Source of the DNA: Quillaja saponaria
Taxonomy: Eukaryota; Streptophyta; Magnoliopsida; Fabales; Quillajaceae
Assembly (NCBI GenBank): GCA_029379385.1
Contig: CM055607.1
Location: 17,918,001-17,982,000, forward strand
Direction: 5' to 3'
Length of the DNA: 64,000 nt
In this document: positions 34,995-50,972 of the stretch, piece by piece
Position numbering within the stretch: the stretch's first letter is position 1
How the letters are laid out: each line of letters opens with the position of its first letter
The notes under the pieces: model-generated
The model's input: the letters and a program-made list of their open reading frames with translations, nothing else
Database searches by the model: none
What the model was told of the DNA's origin: nothing
Translations under genes and position numbers: made by a program

Positions 34995-37873
34995 GAATCC
35001 TAGATTGAGTTTCTTATTTTGTCTTTTTAGACACACCATTAATTTGGTTGTGATGAAGAAGAGAAGAACTATAGCATGAAGGGGAGAAAAATTAAATGCG
35101 AAAAAGAAGATCAAAGTAGATGAGTTTTGAAAAAATAAAATAAAAATTCGAGTACTAGGAAAGAGAGGAGGAGAGATGATTTATTCTCTTTTGGGTGGAG
35201 GGCATATCAACAACTATGCAAAAGTAAAGTGAAACCGGAGGGTAGGAGGTTTCAAAAAATTGTGCCACTTTTATTTTACACATATTTGTTTCTAAATGTG
35301 TTCACTTCATTTGGTGCAATATGTTTTAAACTTGGTTGATGCATTGAATGGAGTTCCATAATATATATATCTTGAGGATATGAGGGAATAGCATTTATGT
35401 CACGTGCCTGACAGCATTATTGGTGTTTGGCCATTTCTAGTTTTCTAAAGTTAGCAAGCAAACGATTGAATGTGTGTTATGACAAAATTAAATATTAATA
35501 GAAGAAAAAAATAAAAATAAAATAGAGAGATCCCTTTCCTTTCCAATAAGCAGTTAGCAGAGAGATGAGATAAGATTTGTCCAATTGGAGAAGACACCTT
35601 CTGCATTCTGCCTTCTGGTTTGGGTAGCCGTGTTTGAATCCCCTCCTCTCATATATACTCTAACCTCTTCTCTCTCTCTCTCTGGCCCTGTGGCTGGCTG
35701 TACATCTAGCATGCAATCAATTTTCATCATACTTATTTGTTTTTTTAGTTAGATTATGTCTTTTGTGTGACTTAGAGACAAAACACACCTCAATTTCCAG
35801 GTAGATTCAGGCACCCTTTTCAGCCCACAAATTGTTGAACTGCATGTTTTCGTTTTTAAATTAAGTACTACATGTAACATGTTGGAATTATATATATATA
35901 TTTTGCATCAATTTCTCTAATACAAACAACTCTTTTTCTGTGCCATCTTTCCCCAGGTTGATAAATCCCTAGTAAACAATGCAATGAATAAAATGTTACC
36001 TTTTTCTCTAATACAAGCAAATTTAGGTTCAAAATTCAAGTCATACTATAATTACATTAAAAAAGAAGAATTATATATTGATGATGTATATTGAAGATCT
36101 AATAAATCTTTTAAATAATAAAAATAATTTGAAAGTCTATACTCTGTATGTGACGAGAGTCATGAGAATATCTGGCAAATGAATGCCGAAACCAACCTGA
36201 AATTTTCTATTACTTATCTCAAGGATGGTGCTTGGCCAAGTGCAGGAATCCTTGACCATATAAAGGAAATTAAAAAAATAAATAGCAAACAGGTTGAGTG
36301 AGGAATCTGCCATGTAATTCGTGGAGGGTTTCTGTAATACAGGTGGGGCAAATTAAAAAGTCTTTTGTATATTTTATTTGAGGAGGCTAAGACCTAAGGG
36401 GGAACAAGACAGAGCATGTATGATATTCAAGGAAAGTAGGGCTTGGTAAAGTTGGGTAATAAAACAACAAAAGATAGAGTTTAATATTTCCATTTCTAGG
36501 TGTTCCTCATTCCCAAGTAAAATCACACTCCCAATCTTGTTTTTCCAGATCTACTTCCATGAGAGGACTAAAGTTTGTGTCTCTCTCTTTTCGCAATAAA
36601 TGCAAGTATAATACATGCACTCATATCATATAACATTTATAAATTACAAACAAGTGAAAAGTTGATAAATACCACATAATTTATTTGAAAACTTCAATTT
36701 GTAAGGAGGGAAATACATTTAATAACTGTATATTTGAAAACTTTTGCCACGGGAACTCATTTTTTTTTCAATGGCAGCCCGACATGTAAATATTATCATT
36801 TTTAAATGAAAGTATAGACGAGGGAAGCTGTATTCGAACTCAATATTTTACGGTCTGACACCAAAATAAATGATCAAATTTCAGTAAAAGAAAATATTCA
36901 TTGATATATTTTAACTGATTTTAAATAATTATCTACTTTTTTCCTCTATCAAACGGTGAATGAATGACTGATGTAATGCATGTGTAAGCAAAAAACTTGG
37001 TTTTTTGAGGATTTTAGTATGTTGTCCTTCTTCTTAACTAATTAATTATTTATGAAATTAAAAAGGGTGTTCAAGATTGTGTTAATTAGGTTGCTAATTC
37101 ATTGTAGCAGTAGCACAATCCAAACTAACAAGTAAGAAATGGCCAAGAACAATAAACAAAATCTAAAAAGGTTGATACGCATCTTGCACATTTTTACATT
37201 AATTAATAATTTAACCGTATGTATAAAGAAATCAGCTCGTTGCAGTTCATGTAAAAGAATAATTAGTTAGTTGCTTCAATTAATTAATTAATCAATCATG
37301 TCCATGAAGACTCCAGACTCCGAAGGTGGAGGATCGAGCTGAGCATGTTATGTCCGATTGAGCGAATTGAGGCGTTGTGTATCGAAGGGAGGCGTTTTGT
37401 ACTTGTCATGGCCACACTGGAAGATAGGCTCGTGAATTGTCTAAAGTACAAAACAAAAGCAAATTGTGCAAAATGACTTTTTCTACCAGTTCAAGCCCTA
37501 ATGCTAATCATTAACAACTAGGTGTTTATTTATTTAATTTTTTTATGTAAACTACTTCTACGAAGAAGTGCTGTAAATCTAATACAAGAAAGATAAATAT
37601 CTACATATTGGAAATGAGAAGGGCAGGAAAGCTTATAAATAAAAGATAAATAACAACAAACATAAAGGAATTAAAGACGAGTTGGTATTTCGAATAGAAA
37701 TGTTATTGTGTTTGAATATAAATTCTTAATTTGGCTTTTTAGGATTCTCTAATCTAGGTGGCTAACTATTGGAAAGTAAAATTTTATCCCATTAACATAG
37801 GTAATTACCTACTAGCCTAAACATGTAACAACCGGTTTATGCTTTTCTCCAATCGCCTTAATCTTAGTCATGT
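34995..37873. other. intergenic, no gene recognised
   Basis: Mostly AT-rich. A CT repeat follows a TATATA at about 35650-35685 and resembles a core promoter, but no gene or microRNA foldback was found downstream. A less AT-rich island at about 37300-37440 has short ORFs on both strands (for example a 37-codon ATG frame on -), none recognisable. Confidence 0.4.
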
Positions 37874-37886
37874 CACTACAAGAAAA
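37874..37886 (+). repeat. CACTA left terminal inverted repeat
   Basis: CACTACAAGAAAA, the canonical CACTA terminus of plant En/Spm elements, preceded by TGT. Confidence 0.85.
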
Positions 37887-38742
37887 AGCATTATCTGCGT
37901 TTGTCATAAGCAGACGCAGAATGTCCAAATACAGATTTGCATTTACACACAGACACAGAAAAGAAGATGCAGTAAGCCAGACTCAGATAAAAGTTTCTAT
38001 GTCTATGCAGACATAAAACTTATTTGCGGCTGTACATCTGTTTTTGCGCCATAGATGCAAAATCTAATCTCCAATAATTGGGGTAGCACATATCAACGTT
38101 TGGGACCCAGACGCTGAAACTTAAACGCAAATATATTACGTCTGTATAGCAGGACACAGAAAAACAAACGAAGATTATTTTTAATTTTTTTTTAATAAAT
38201 TATCTACATCTGCATCTTGCAGATGCAATAAAGATAAAAGCAGATGCAGATGATTAAAGTTTTCAAATTATTTTGTTTATTTTTATACCTGTAACTACCT
38301 GTTTCAAAAGAATTTTTTATTTATTTAAATCCAAATTTTATATATACATATAAAATTAATATACAAAAATTATCGATTGTAACAATATTATTTATAATAA
38401 ATATACATGAAAGTAAAATACATAAAACTAAATATCGACCTCATCTCCAAATCCTAAGTCTTCGTGATCATCTCTAGCTTCTTCGCTAGCTTGACTCAAG
38501 TGCGAATGCCTAGATGAAAGAGGTGGAACTTGAAATAATCAAAATAAATATGTTATAAGTTATATACACTTATAAATTAATATGCATATAAGTTAAAACT
38601 CTAATTAATTAACTTTGACAAATTAAGCAAAATTTTCAAAATTGTATTTTATTTTTCGTTTGTTCCTACATGTCTTATTCATCCCTATGGTCTTGCCGAT
38701 ACTTGTGGAATCCTAAACGGACTAGCATTTGACCATTTTTAT

Positions 38743-41365
38743 TGTAATCCGATATTTTAATATATGCTTTAGAATGTTTATACATAACTTATTATGATTA
38801 GGTAAATAAAATTTTACACAAAGTAAAACTAAAGTAAATGAATACTTGTAAATTTATATAAGTATATATACATGTAATGCTGGAATTAATTTTCATCACG
38901 TTATTGGTTGACTTGCTTGACATTACTTTGTGTGAATTTTAAAAAAAGAAGTGAAATACATGTATAAATAAAGTAAATTAGATTAAACAAACATGTAGAT
39001 ACCTATATATATATATATACAAATCAAGAAAATAAATATACACGACAACTTTAGTTAAAGGTGTTGACTATTGACCTTATCTCATCCTTTTCTTTTTATT
39101 CTTCTTTATTTCCTTGTTGTTCCTTCTTATTTTTGGTCGACTCTTTTACTCTGCTTGGCGTGAACCTTCTCTATTTTTCCTTTCCCTTGCTCCAATCATG
39201 GTCAATTGTCCTTGCTGCCTTGCACTTGTCTTCCTAGCAACCAAGTCTAGCCTTTGTGAGTTCCCTTCATTTCCTTGCCTTGTTTCAAGTTGTTTTACTT
39301 GGTTTGGAAGTGGCAAAAGCAGTCAAGGACTTGTTGCTCTGTTTAAGCTTTGCAGCCATTTGGTGCATGCCTAGCCATGGCTTGCTTTTGCTTTCCAGCC
39401 TTGTATATTTGGTCTTACAGCCACCATAACACTTGCAGCAGTCAAGGAGTTGTTGTGGTCAGATTGTGGCTTAGCCATGTAGGAGCTCCCTTCATGCCAC
39501 TATTTGGCCACTTCAGGAAGCAACTAAACTACCTTCCTTCACCTCTTTATTCGTCTTGTTGGAGGACTTTTGGGTGATCTTTGGTGCAGCAAGGTAGCAA
39601 GTATAGGAGGTAAGCTGCAAGTTGTTTTTCCTTTAGCAGCACCAACTTCTCCATGGCAGCAAAAGAGGTGCAGCTACGACCTTCTTTCATTGATAGTTCC
39701 ATATCTCTTATTTAACTAAAATAGGGATGTCTTTTAAATTTGGACACTTTCTATTTGATATATGATTGAGAGTTGAAAATTAGAGACTTTAAAAAGAGTG
39801 ATTAGAAACTTGAAAATAATAGAAGCAATAGTAGTTAAATGGTTAGGAAACATGGAATTTGATTATGTGAAAGTTAAATTATAGAATTTGAATTCTTGAA
39901 TGATTTGAAACAATTAACTTTACTTTAAACTTAATAATTAAAGTATGAGTAATGTCAAATTAATGAGTTGTGTGGGATTTCTTGGTGTATGTATAAATAT
40001 ATATATACACACGCATTCAAAGAAATTAAATACACCTTTAAGGTATTTGATAAAATGTTTAGAGGAATTAGTTCGAAAGTAATACATGAAATGTAAGTAT
40101 ATGTAGAGTTAAGGAATCATAGAATTATTTATAAAATGATTAAATTAAGTGACATATAAATTTATGATTTTCAGCTCCGGATCGCGTCGTGGATATACGG
40201 ACCCCTTTGCAGTCCAGACGAAATTATGAACCAAATTCTTAAGACTTGTGAGTGGATAACATATTCTTTGGAAGTTAGATTAATGTGTTTAATTATTTAT
40301 GCATATTTGAATGAATATATTATATAAAGATAATAAGAATGTGTAGTGCTATATTTGATTACTCGAATTATGCTTGACATGTGACTTTCTTTGTGTTTGA
40401 TAAGGGAAAATAAAACTAATTTTTATCCAAAATGATTTTTACATACGAAATAGAATCCGGGCGTACCTTGGATATTTTGATTTGATTATTTGATATTCGA
40501 TTAAAAATATTTGAGTAACTCAGCCCCGGGAGTGAATATGTGAGCTTATATTTGTTATTGGTGGGTGGGAGCAAAAAAGCCCCAAGGAGGACATGTATTT
40601 GGTGTGCGGGTGCTGAGTTATTCTGATTGGTCTATTTTGGTTGTCTTGCTTGGTTTGTGTGGATATTGAATTACTTGAATAGTATTTGTTTGCTTTATTA
40701 CGTTATTTGTATTTACGTATGTGTGAAATTGAATTATGTCGCAATTCATGTTATTTTTAGATTACATGATCTATATGTTTTAAATATGTTTTTGTTGATG
40801 CTAGCACTCTTTGTTGTTATTTTATTATGTTTTTTTCTCATTGAGTTTTTATGACTCACTGCTCTTTTGTTGCTATTTTTTTTTAATATTCGGAGACCAG
40901 CGTTCATTGCCAATAGATTTATGACTTGTCGATTATATTGCGGCAAGGTATATATCCAAGATCGCATACTTGAAGCCAAAGGGTGAAGTTTGTAGTCACA
41001 TTAGGCTTTGGGTTATCATGTTTGTTTTGTATAATAGTCTAATTATTGTTGTTTATGATATGAATGGAGTGGAGCTCCTCTGTGGATATTGTTACAGTTG
41101 TTGACTGGTTGAGTGTAACTAGGTTATACATGTTTGTTTTATAGAGAATGTTCCACTTTACGGGGAACCTCTGGCAAATTTTTTAGTTAAAATATTATGT
41201 GTTTTAATAAAATAGTCTTTGTCCATAATTTGGTTTGATAAAACTTTTATTTTTAATTATTGTTGGTCAAGTGTCATATGTGTATTTCTTAATTTGAAAT
41301 CAGGGTCACGAAGGTTTGGTTACTTATTCCTTTAGCCAGTCATGCTTTCGTATGAGGGTGTGACA
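38743..41365 (+). mobile_element. Ty3/gypsy long terminal repeat D1
   Basis: A 2.6-kb LTR starting TGTAATCCGATATTT and ending GAGGGTGTGACA, matched along its length by the copy at 41710-44352. It is followed by AGTTGATATCAGAGCTT, a primer-binding site for initiator-Met tRNA (TGGTATCAGAGC type). It sits inside one unit of the CACTA ~165-bp tandem repeat. ORFs inside (39114-39577 and 40627-40979) are not genes. Confidence 0.85.
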
Positions 41366-41709
41366 AGTTGATATCAGAGCTTGGGTTTAAAGGTCCGTGA
41401 CTACAAATGTGGGACATTTTTGCTTTGTTTGTGTATGTTATCCGGGGCATATGTGAACTTAGTAATATGTCCTAATTCGTCCTGGAATTTCAAATTGTGA
41501 TTTTTCTAACGCACTGTTTGTTGTTTTGAAATGGTTGTGTTTGTTTTAAATATGATGAGACATAGTGGACGCATTGCGGGCCAATGGAGTCAGCAGGATG
41601 CTGGCTCTAGCCAAGGATTTACCAGCCCTTAGGTACTAGCAGCCAAAGGTAGAGGTCGTCAAGGATGATTTTTATTTTTTATTTTTTATTTTTTTTAAGG
41701 GGAGGAGAG
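41366..41709 (+). mobile_element. deleted gypsy interior (primer site, gag start, polypurine tract)
   Basis: Only 344 bp separate the two LTRs. The segment has the primer-binding site, the untranslated leader and the first gag codons (MMRHSGRIAGQWSQQDAGSS, then a stop). It then jumps to a T-rich stretch and the polypurine tract AAGGGGAGGAGAG directly before the next LTR. Most of gag and all of pol are deleted. Confidence 0.8.
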
Positions 41710-44352
41710 TGTTATAACCCGATATTTTAATATACGCTTTAGAATGTTTGTACGTAACTTACTGTGTCTAGGTGAATAAAATTTTACATAAAGTAAAGTT
41801 AAAGTAAATGAACACATGCAAATATATATAAGTATATATACATGTAATACAAGGATTAACTTTCACCACATTATTGGTTGACATGGAGCTTGACTTTACC
41901 TTGTGAGATTTTTTTGTTTTAAGTGAAATACATGCATAAATCAAGTAGATTAGATTAAACAAACATGTATATATATATATATAAGAAAATCAAGAAAATG
42001 AATATACACCACAACTTTAGTTAAAGGAGTAGACTATTGACATCATCTCATCCTTTTCGTTTTTCCTTTTATTCTTCTTTATTTCCTTGTTGTTCTTTTT
42101 ATTTTTGGCTAACTCTTTTATGTTGCTTGGCATGAACCTCTTCTATTTTTCTCGTCCCCTGTACCAAACATGGTTAATTTTCCTTCCTGCCGTGCACTTG
42201 TTATCTTGGAAGCCAACTCTAGCCTTTTTGTGAGTTCCCTTCATTTCCTTGCCTTGTTTCAAGTTGTTTTACTCGGTTTGGAAGTGGTAGAAGCAATCAA
42301 GGACTTGCTGCTTTGTTTAAGCTTTGTAGCCATTTGGTGCATGCCCAGCCGTGGCCTGCTCTTGCTTTCCCACCTTGTATATTTAGTCTTGTAGCCACCA
42401 CAAAACTTGCAGCAGATGAGGAGTTGTTGGGGTCTAGTTATGGCTTAGCCATGTAGGAACTCCCTTAGTGTCACCGTTTCTTGTTTTGGGCAACAACTAA
42501 ATTGCCTTCCTTGACCTTTTTATCCATCTTATTGGAGGGCTTTTAGGTGATCTTTGGTGTAGCAAGGCAGCAAGCATAGGAGTTAGGCTACAAGTCATTT
42601 TTCCTTTGGTAGCACTAACTTATCCATAGTAGCGAAAGAGGTGCAGTTGCCACCTTCTTTCATTTATAGTTCCATGTCTCATATTCAACTAAAATGGTGA
42701 TGTCTTTTAAATTAGGACCTTGTCTATTTGATATGTGATTGAAAGTTGAAAATTGAGGACTTTAGAAAGGGTGATTAGAAACTTGAAAATAATAGAAGTA
42801 GTAGTAGTTAAATGGTTAGGAAACATGGAATTTGATTATGTAAAGATTAAATTATAGAATTTGACTTCTTGAATGATTTGAAGTAATTAACTTTACTTTA
42901 AACTTAATAATTAGAGTATGAGTAAAGTCGAATTAATGAGTTGTGTGTAATTTTTTAGTGTATGTATAAATATATATATACATACACATTCAAGAAAATT
43001 AAATACGCCTTTAAGGTATTCGATAAATGTTTAGAGGAATTAGTTCAAAAGTAATACATGAAATGTATATATGTAGAGTTAAGAAATCATATAATTAAGT
43101 ATAAAATGATTACATTAAGTAACATGAATTTATGATTTTCAGTTCCGGTTCATGTTGTGGATATACCGACACTTTCGCATTATAGATGAAATGACGAACC
43201 AAATTGTTAAGCCTTGTGATTGGATAATGTATTCTTTAGTTGCTAGATTAATGTGTTTAATTGTTATGTGTATTTGAATAAATATGTTTGTATAAAGATA
43301 AATAAGAATGTGTAGTGCTATAATTGACTTAGTCGAATTATGGTTGATATGTGACTTTTTTTGTGTTTGATAAGGGCCAATAAAACTAAATTTTATCCCA
43401 AATTATTTTTACATACGAAATAGAATTTGGGTGCACCTAAAGGATATTTTGATTTGATTATTTGATATTCAATTAAAAATATTCGAGTAACTCAGCTCCG
43501 GGGTAGATATGTGAGGAGTTATATTTGTTATTAGTTGTGCAGGAGCAAAAATGCCCAGAGGAGGACATGTATTTGGTGTGTGGGTGTTGAGTTACTCCGA
43601 TTAGCCTTTTTTGGCTGTCTTGTTTAGTTTGTGTGCATATTGAATTACTTGAATAATATTTGTTTGTTTTATTACGTTATCTGCATTTACGTATGTATGA
43701 AATTGAATTATTTCGCAATTCATGTTAGTTTTAGATTACTTGATCTATATGTTTTAAATATGTGTTGGTTGATGTTAGTACCCTTTAGATATATTTTTCG
43801 CTCATTGAGTTTTTTTTATGACTCTCTCTTCGTTTGTTGTTGTTGTTGTTTATTTATTATTTTTATTTATAATATAAGGAGACTAGCATTTTTCGTTGAT
43901 AGATTTGTGACTTGCCAGTTGTATTCCATCAAGGTATATATCTGAGATCGCATACTTAAAGCTAAAGGATGATTTTCCAGTCACATTAGGCTTTGGCTTA
44001 TCGTATTTTGCTTTGTGTAATAGTCTAATTGTTATTGTTTATGATATGAATAGAGCATAGCTCCTTTGTGGATATTGTTACTATTGTTGACTGGTTGAGT
44101 GTAACTCGGTCATATTTGTTTGTATTATCGGGCATGTTCCATTCTACAGGAAATCTTTCCTAAATTTTTTAGTTAAAGTGTTATGTGTTTTAATAAATAA
44201 GTCTTTGTTCATAATTTTGTTCAATGAAAACTTTCATTTTTAATTATATTTGGTCAAGTGTCATATGTGAATTTCTTAATTTGAAATCAGGGTTACAGAG
44301 ATTTGGTTACCCATTTTGCCAGACAGTTATGCCTTCGTATGGGGGTGTGACA
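41710..44352 (+). mobile_element. Ty3/gypsy long terminal repeat D2
   Basis: A 2.6-kb LTR from TGTTATAACCCGATATTTT to GGGGGTGTGACA, closely matching D1 with many point changes and small indels. It is preceded by a polypurine tract and followed by AGTTGGTATTAGAGCTT, a decayed initiator-Met primer site. The number of differences from D1 points to an old insertion. Confidence 0.85.
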
Positions 44353-45765
44353 AGTTGGTATTAGAGCTTCGGTTTAAAGGTTCGTGAATGGAAATGTGGA
44401 ATGTTGTTGCTTTGTTTGCGTACGTTACCTGAGGCATATGTGAACTTAGTAATATGTCCTAATTTGTCCTGAAACTTCAAGTTATGACTTTCTAATGCAC
44501 TGTTCATTGTTTTATATAACAAATGTATATTGAAATCGTTGTGTTTATTTTATATATGATGAGATGTAGTGACTACATTGTGGGTTGAGGGAGGTAATAG
44601 GATGCTGGCTTTAACCAAGGATCTACCAGTCCTTAGGTATCAATAGCTAGAGGTAGAGGTAGAGGTAAAGCTATTGAACTCGCTCTAGCAACAGCCCTTA
44701 GTCCTAGCCTAAAGCAGCTTGTATAAGGATTAGATAGAGTCCAGAGGACAGTAAATGACCTAGTTGGGATTTTGGCCCAACAACATCAGGCTCAGCAACA
44801 ACCTTTTGAAGCTCTACCTGTTCAGCCTCCTTAAGAGGTAAAATCTCCCGTTCCAGTTCAGTAGGACCTAAGAGCATTTGTGTCGTTGCATGACTTTTAG
44901 AAGATGCAGCAACCGAGATTTTCAGGTGTGGACCTTACGCAAGACCTTTATACTTTCTTGGAGGAGTCTGACAAACTATATGTAGCTCTGGGGTGTGATC
45001 CCATTAGGTCTATTGAGTTAGATAGCTATCACTTGCCTCATGTAGCTATCAGTGGTATAAGATGTTCATGCAGTGGTAGAGAAAGCCTACCCCACTTGCA
45101 TGGCTAGAGTTCAGTAGGGCTTTCATTGACCATTTCTCATCTAAAAGTGTGAGGGATAAGCATGCTCAAGATTTTGAGCAGTTAGTTCAGATCAGGGGTA
45201 TGACAATGGCAATATAGGAGACTCGATTTACCAGATTATCTCATTTTGCTTCTCATATGGTGGCTACTAAATATATGCGAGTGAAGAGGTTTGTTAATGG
45301 CTTGACGGATTCTTTATTTAGGTTAGTGTTTGACACGGACATTGCTACTTATACTCAGGTTGTTGATGTTGTATACTGATTGGAGACATAGATTTAAGAG
45401 AGATAAACAGAGCGTGAGAGCCACAAGAAGGTGAAACAGGAGGGTCCTTCTACTTCCAGAGCTGAAGGTTCTAGTAGGCTTGGAGGTGAATCTACCTCTA
45501 GGCATGGTTCTTTTTGTGGAGGGTTTTAAGCAGGTAGAGGCCAAACGAAACAAAGTTTTGAAGCAGTCATAGATGGCATCGTCGAGTAACCCTCAAGCAT
45601 TTAAAGTTCAAATATGTCTTACTTGTGGTATTAGACACACGGGACAGTGCAAATGAGGTTCCGGTGCATGTTTTAAATATGGTGCCATGGACCATCATAT
45701 TCGAGATTGTCCATTGATTAGTGGACAGTCTACTTCAGCCGAGACGTCTCCTTCAGTTTAGTGTA
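44353..45765 (+). pseudogene. gypsy (Tekay/Del chromovirus-type) gag remnant
   Basis: After the second LTR the leader and gag continue. The most readable piece is QQPRFSGVDLTQDLYTFLEE with LGCDPIRSIELDSYHL (44904-45107), typical of chromovirus gag (retrotransposon gag family). It ends in a zinc knuckle near 45615-45715 read as CLTCGIRHTGQC and GACFKYGAMDHHIRDCP, where the first Cys partner of the CCHC box is Tyr. Several in-frame stops and frame changes break it. Sequence similarity stops at about 45765 before protease/RT, and CACTA tandem repeats resume. Confidence 0.8.
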
Positions 45766-46595
45766 GACCTTAATCCCCCCTGAACCCAAACTTGTCATGT
45801 TTGTCCTAAAATCTTAACTGTTGATCTAAATAGATTTTTGAATTTATCTACAAGTCTCTTTGTCCCCATGGTCGTGTCGGTACTCCTTGAAGCCTAAACA
45901 TACTAGTTTTGACCTTTTTACCCCTTGAACCCAAACATGGTAAGTTTTTACCTTGAAGCTCAATTTTTTTCCTAAATTCCTTAACGATGATCCAAATGAA
46001 TTTTTGGCTTTTACTACAAGTCTTATTTATCTCCACAGTCATTTTGGTACTTCCAGAATCCTAAACGGACTAGTTTTTGACTGTTTTGTCCCTGAATCCA
46101 AACTTGGCAAGTTTTTACCTTGAAACTCAATTTTTTTTCCTAAAATCCTATCCGTTGTTCCAAATAAAATTTTCAGTTTTTCTTACAAGTCTTATTAATC
46201 CCTACGATCATTCTGATACTCCGGGAATCCTAGTTAGATTAGTTTTTGACCGTTTTGCCCCTCGAACCCAAACTTGGCAAGTTTTTACCTTGAAACTCAA
46301 ATTTTTTACTAAAATCCTAACTGTTGATCCAAATGGATTTTTGGCTTTTTCTATAGGTCTTATTCATTCCCACAGTTGTGCCCATACTCCCGGAATCCTA
46401 AAAGGACTAATTTTGGACCATTTTTCCCATTGAAACTTAAAATTAGTCATAAAATCCTAATTGTTAATTCAAATGGATTTTTGATTTTTCCTATAAGTCT
46501 TATTTGCCCGTAGGATGGTAGTACTACTGAAATCCTAAATAGGCCAGTATTTGATTGTTTTGTCCTCCAAACCCAAATTTGGCATGTTTTTGCAT
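45766..46595 (+). repeat. ~165-bp tandem repeat array inside the CACTA element
   Basis: Five units are anchored on GAATCCTAAACGGACTAG-like sequence near 45892, 46057, 46227, 46393 and 46531 (intervals about 165, 170, 166 and 138). Each unit also has TTTTGACCGTTTTGTCCC, GAACCCAAACTTGGCAAG, CTAAAATCCTAACTGTTGAT and TACAAGTCTTATTTATCCC. A further unit end lies at about 38655-38742, left of the gypsy insertion, so the insertion split the array. Confidence 0.85.
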
Positions 46596-46739
46596 GTAAA
46601 TAAAAAAAAAAAAACTAAAATTTTTGCATTATGAAAATGAAATTTAAATAGTATGTACTAAAGATGGTTAAGGTGGCGGTGTTGAAGGTAGTGAATGTAC
46701 CCCATCTTTCTCCAGCTCTATCCTAATTAACTCCTGTAC

Positions 46740-48620
<1,881 letters not shown>

Positions 48621-50972
48621 TGTCCTCGGAGGGGGGTACGACGCCTCTAGGCATGACTGTGTAATAACAAGATAGAAACTAATAAGTCATTCTCATCTAC
48701 CTAGGCATCTTAAACAGAAAGCATAATCTAACAACTAAGCACAAAATTCTTCTTAAAGAAACAAAGTTTCAAGTAACTCGGCATAATAACTTTTCTAACT
48801 TGCAATAAAAAATCAACAATATAAATGTATCGAGAAATCGATGGTGTGTATGAAATTCATTCTTATAGTAGTTCCACTTCTTCTAAACTGATGGAGGGAA
48901 CTTAAGCCCAATAATCAACATATTGATCCTAATGAACTCATAACCTAGCTAGGAATCCATAAAAAAGATTATGCTACTCCTATGGATGTTAACTAACACA
49001 TTGATCCTAATAGACCTACCTACTGTGTTTGTCATTAGTTTATGTGAGGCACCTAATGCACTTACTTGTTCAGTATGAATTCTTTGCTAAAACATAAGCT
49101 ATAGATGGCAACAAGGAAGAGAAGGAAGCATATTGTATATACACTTACTGCACCATCTAAACTAGAGAAAAACAAAAAGATAACATCATATCAAGAAGTT
49201 TCTGGTAGAGGTTTATATATGGGTTTGACTATACCTAAAGCTTATGATGGATTATTAAAAGGGACAAGAGAAAAATAGGCATTTATATAAAATAAACAAG
49301 ATAGCAGAACCAACACATGAAAGAAAAATAAAAAAGGCAGCATAACCTTTCATAGTCCCTGCAATATATTTTTTCTATCATTTTAAACTGGTGCTAGAGG
49401 AAACAAAATTAAAGCCAGTGCATTATTGAAATACTGGTGGCAATGTACATCATGCCAATAAAATTATAGTTTGAGGAACTTGCTCCTAAAAACAAAATGA
49501 AACAAAAGTATACAAAGAAAGGCATAAAGGTAAACTAAGCCAAGTAGGAGAACAATACAATAAAATTATTTTATGCTGAAAATTTATATAAAGTAAGGTT
49601 AAACTTATAAGGACCTTAAAAGTTAGAAATTAATCTTCTCAGTTATGGATTCTATTCATGGCACTGAAGCAAGTGAGTTGTTTCAATGTGCAAATACATG
49701 TTCAACTTCATAAGCTCTATGTCTCTCAATTGTGCCATTCAACTAGGCATACCAGACATAATCCACAACCAAGGTCAACCTATAACTCTCCCACTAAACC
49801 CCCCCTTTCACTATTCATGACCATTTAGACCTAGGCCCTTGCTTAGAGTCAGACAAGTAAACAATAAAAATGCAAACTTCATTTGCTTAAGAAGATAGAA
49901 AGCCAATTACAGCCATAAACTAAGGATAATCGACACAAAAATAGTCTAACTTACGTGAAATTAGCAATCTCAAACTCTGTTCAAGTAAAACAAGTTCGAA
50001 TTTGAAGCTAAATTACCGAAAATGGTTAATCTCTGTAACTAGGATCCTCGGTGAATTAAAATAATGATTTGGCATGTGAATAAATTATTCTACAAATACT
50101 TAATTAAGTTGATTAGAAAAGTTATTATTTACAGATACTCACTATACTTTTCATTTATTTTCAATTTGAATTGTATGCTTGTCGAATGGTGTTATTTTTC
50201 TCTAAATCTCTGTCCAAACCCAAAACGGTAAGTGATGTTCCAACTATCTAACAAGAGGTGAGTGAGTGTGAGTTTGAGTATGAGGTATATAAGAAACAAA
50301 AAATATGTACAGCCTCAAAGTCAGGCTATAACTTTAATATTTACCACTCCATCATGAGTAATAGCACTACTCAATTTTAGGTAGATTCTTCACCATGGCT
50401 CTAAGAATCTATTAAAAGTAAGCCTAGATTGATTCCAGTTTTGCAATCAACATTACTTTTGACTTCTTTGAGAAATTAGTAAATAAAATATAATGTTTTC
50501 TTCAATTATGATACCCTATATTATATGTGTTCCTTTTATATTTCAATCAATAGTCATCGATCTAACTAAAGAATGAACCATTATAGTTCAATGTTAGTTC
50601 TAGTAGAGAATAAAGCATAAGATAATAATTGGCAAGGGTCTTCATGCTCTCCATGATTATTCTTTTTGCTAACATTTTACTTAATGCCTCTGAAAACTAC
50701 CATCAACAAAAACATAACTACATGGAACCTCTTTTTACATATGGAGCAAGATCATATAGCCATACATAACAAATATCTGTACCTATCTATCATATACATA
50801 CACACACAATTTTGCATGCATACATGATTTATAATCAGGTCTGAGCTTCGCCTAAAGTACACAAGACTTGATGTGATACATCATCTCTTCTAGCTTGTCT
50901 TCTATATTATCTTTTCTTCACCCGCCATGGTACCCTGCCAACTCTTCTGCTTCTTATGTTCATTGCCATAGT

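Noticed and set aside
39114..40979. Several 75-86-codon ORFs
   Set aside because: Inside the non-coding LTR D1; the matching frames in D2 are broken.
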